Assembly (NCBI GenBank): GCA_018665625.1
Contig: JABJCF010000199.1
Span: forward strand, 1 to 7,874
Length of the DNA: 7,874 bases
From: Nitrospina sp.
GTDB lineage: Bacteria > Nitrospinota > Nitrospinia > Nitrospinales > VA-1
Direction of reading: 5' to 3'
Under the pieces are notes generated by a model. The model was given only the letters and a program-made list of their open reading frames with translations, searched no databases and was not told the DNA's origin. Positions 6,359 to 7,874 of the stretch are shown here, piece after piece. A program made the translations under genes and the position numbers. Every line of letters starts with the position of its first letter. The stretch's first letter is position 1.

Positions 6359-7603
6359 TTACTTTAGAAATGAACGAATACGATCATCCAGTGCGTTTTG
6401 GTCCTTGGTAAATGATTGCAACGCGGATTGAGTCATCAAATCATCTAAAGCAATGGATTCTGACCAATTATCCAGACAAGGAATTTTTCCATGATCATAT
6501 ATTTGTTTAAACTCCGCAGCACTGAAATCGTGAAATAAATTCATGTCATGTTTTCGACAAAACTCTACTAATTCTTTTCCCTGCATATTATCGAGCCCAT
6601 CTTCCTTCATTAAAGCATCAACAAAAGCAATAAACTCACCCGGCATTTCCCACAAACATGGAAATCGTTTAGCCAGAGAATGACCGGCATCTATACCCGG
6701 AACAATGTCTTCATTCAAATGCGATGCCACCTGATCGGTTGACTTTCCTGATTCCTGAAATTCTTTAATAGCCTTCGGTGGAATGGTCAACACATCCAAT
6801 CCTGCAAGAAATGCTACCTGCTCGCCGCTTCTGACACTGGCACCAATTAATCGAGATTCCACCTCTTTGTACTTCTCTCTTGCGTCAATAAGGGAATTTT
6901 GGGTAGCCAGCGTAACCTTTTCTCCCACTTGGTCCCCAGAACCCGCTTTGTGGTCTATCACCACCTGGTTTAACCTGCCCAGAAAAACATTAACAAAATC
7001 TGGATTAGATAACCGGGCTGCCAGATAATTTTGTCGGGCTGAAAAACCGAGAGTGAAGTTTATGGGGATCTTTTCCTGAGTTAGTTTTCTGACCGCTAAA
7101 TATCCTTCTGGAGTAAGGGGAACTTTAACTATAAAAAATTCGGGGCAAACTTTGAAATATCTTCTGCCGTAATGCAGGGTACGATCGATATCCCTTGAGA
7201 TTGCCGGATGCAATTCTACGCTTACCTTCACCTTAAAGGCCTGTACCAATCGCAATGCAATTTTGCAATTAATAACAAAGCCCACTTCGAGAATGAGCTC
7301 TTCTTCAGAAAGTTCGAGTCCTTCTCCCCGGATTTTTCGAATCGTATCTTCAATGACCTCATCCATGATGCCACTTTGAACAACCTGATTGGCCAGAGTG
7401 TTGTTGGTGGTCAGAGCTGTCATTTCCTGTTTCCAGATATCTTGAGCTTTTTCTAGTTCGCCAGTATCCACCCAAACTTCACTTCCCAAGGAGGTTAATC
7501 TGGCAAGCAAAGGATCCGAGCCCGCTTGCGGGGCATCGCCTTCGATCTTCTCATAAGCCAAAGCATGCAAAACCTCATCCAGCTTTTGACTAACAGTTTC
7601 CAT
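6359..7603 (-). CDS. tal: Transaldolase family protein with long C-terminal region
   Basis: This is a 414-residue cytosolic enzyme, predicted to move a dihydroxyacetone unit between sugar phosphates (sedoheptulose-7-P + glyceraldehyde-3-P to erythrose-4-P + fructose-6-P) in the non-oxidative pentose phosphate pathway. The class I aldolase elements are present: catalytic Asp in WVDTGEL (D46), a TTNNT segment (65-69) where most relatives have T-(T/S)-N-P, the Schiff-base Lys in FIVKVPLTPEG (K160), INFTLGFSARQ (181-191), RLIGASVRS (251-259) and a TIP strand (273-275). Residues about 300-414 go beyond the barrel motifs I recognise and end in a Trp/Asp-rich tail. Short transaldolases are about 220 residues and the classical ones about 317, so this belongs to a longer subgroup. 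It lies 13 nt after pgi with a strong Shine-Dalgarno and 16 nt before glk. In some bacteria Tal and Pgi are one fused protein; here they are separate and in the order pgi-tal. The family is secure; exact substrate range is inferred. Confidence 0.88.
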   Translation of the reverse strand: METVSQKLDEVLHALAYEKIEGDAPQAGSDPLLARLTSLGSEVWVDTGELEKAQDIWKQEMTALTTNNTLANQVVQSGIMDEVIEDTIRKIRGEGLELSEEELILEVGFVINCKIALRLVQAFKVKVSVELHPAISRDIDRTLHYGRRYFKVCPEFFIVKVPLTPEGYLAVRKLTQEKIPINFTLGFSARQNYLAARLSNPDFVNVFLGRLNQVVIDHKAGSGDQVGEKVTLATQNSLIDAREKYKEVESRLIGASVRSGEQVAFLAGLDVLTIPPKAIKEFQESGKSTDQVASHLNEDIVPGIDAGHSLAKRFPCLWEMPGEFIAFVDALMKEDGLDNMQGKELVEFCRKHDMNLFHDFSAAEFKQIYDHGKIPCLDNWSESIALDDLMTQSALQSFTKDQNALDDRIRSFLK

Positions 7604-7610
7604 GTTTCAA

Positions 7611-7616
7611 TCCTTT
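7611..7616 (-). promoter_or_regulatory. Ribosome binding site of the transaldolase gene
   Basis: AAAGGA occupies half of the 13-nt pgi-tal gap, seven bases before the ATG at 7603. It is the clearest Shine-Dalgarno in the window and fixes this start. It begins directly after the pgi TAG stop. Confidence 0.75.
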
Positions 7617-7874
7617 CTAATATCCGGGTTTATTCAAAAGCTTGAACATATTATTTTTATAAAACTCGACCCCTGGTTGGTCAAATGGATTAACTCCACT
7701 TAAATAACCTGTCATTGCGACAGCTCTCTCAAAAAAATAAAACAGTTGCCCCAATGATTCAGGCGAACGATCTTTAATGGTTATAGCAAGATTTGGCACT
7801 CCGCCTTCTGTGTGCGCCAGAGCAGTACCTTCATAGGCCTTGTTGTTGACATAGTCCAAGGTTTTTCCGGCGAG
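7617..7874 (-). CDS. pgi: Glucose-6-phosphate isomerase, C-terminal fragment; 5' end beyond right edge
   Basis: These are the final 85 codons of phosphoglucose isomerase, which interconverts glucose-6-phosphate and fructose-6-phosphate in the cytosol. The frame is open to the last base of the window (it begins [16 protein letters not shown]), so the gene is cut by the window edge and not truncated in nature. Two active-site signatures are visible: AHTEGGVP, which carries the ring-opening His in the family, and [14 protein letters not shown], whose Lys is conserved at the active site. The ending [11 protein letters not shown] and the AHT-x-GGVP wording resemble the shorter bacterial PGI type (about 450 residues, as in Bacillus) more than the 550-residue E. 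coli type. It ends in TAG. It is the first visible gene of the pgi-tal-glk-argG series, and the operon promoter must lie off the right edge. Confidence 0.95.
   Translation of the reverse strand, partial: LAGKTLDYVNNKAYEGTALAHTEGGVPNLAITIKDRSPESLGQLFYFFERAVAMTGYLSGVNPFDQPGVEFYKNNMFKLLNKPGY

Noticed and set aside
7786..7802. TGGCAC-like sequence as a sigma-54 promoter
   Set aside because: The -24-like half lies inside pgi coding sequence and there is no TTGC at the required spacing; no proper -24/-12 element was found in any gap.

Overview
The window reads as ordinary chromosomal DNA from a Gram-negative bacterium. It is visibly AT-rich, roughly 40% GC by eye. Coding density is very high, with no gene-free stretch longer than about 85 bases. 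I see no insertion sequence, phage gene, CRISPR array, tRNA or rRNA. Three features point to a diderm of the deltaproteobacterial or Nitrospinota kind: a class A penicillin-binding protein, a periplasmic TPR plus binding-protein fusion of LpoA-like layout, and a PilR/NtrC-type sigma-54 regulator. That placement is a guess from family resemblance, not a demonstrated one.

Layout from left to right: positions 1-546 (+) hold the 3' end of a PBP1A-like peptidoglycan synthase gene. It converges on a long minus-strand series, and a 12-bp inverted repeat at 544-581 contains both converging stop codons. The minus-strand genes, read in transcription order from the right edge, are: the 3' end of pgi (glucose-6-phosphate isomerase, 7617-7874), a transaldolase (6359-7603), glucokinase glk (5359-6342), argG (argininosuccinate synthase, 4108-5313), a sigma-54-dependent response regulator (2633-4024), and a 684-residue exported TPR/periplasmic-binding protein (579-2633).

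The genes fall into three blocks. pgi, tal and glk are tightly spaced (13 and 16 nt) and form a sugar-phosphate block: glucose phosphorylation, glucose-6-P/fructose-6-P interconversion, and the non-oxidative pentose phosphate link. argG follows 45 nt later and is probably a metabolic passenger in the same transcript. After an 83-nt gap come the response regulator and the binding-protein gene, which overlap by one base (TAATG) and are probably translationally coupled. The binding protein has the same domain order as E. coli LpoA, the outer-membrane activator of PBP1A, and it lies next to a PBP1A-like gene, so a cell-wall role is plausible but unproven.

I found no clear novel system. The points most worth checking are the PBP1A/LpoA-like neighbourhood with a non-lipidated partner, the altered GAFTGA loop (GSFTSA) in the regulator, the regulator/binding-protein coupling, and the unusual transaldolase.
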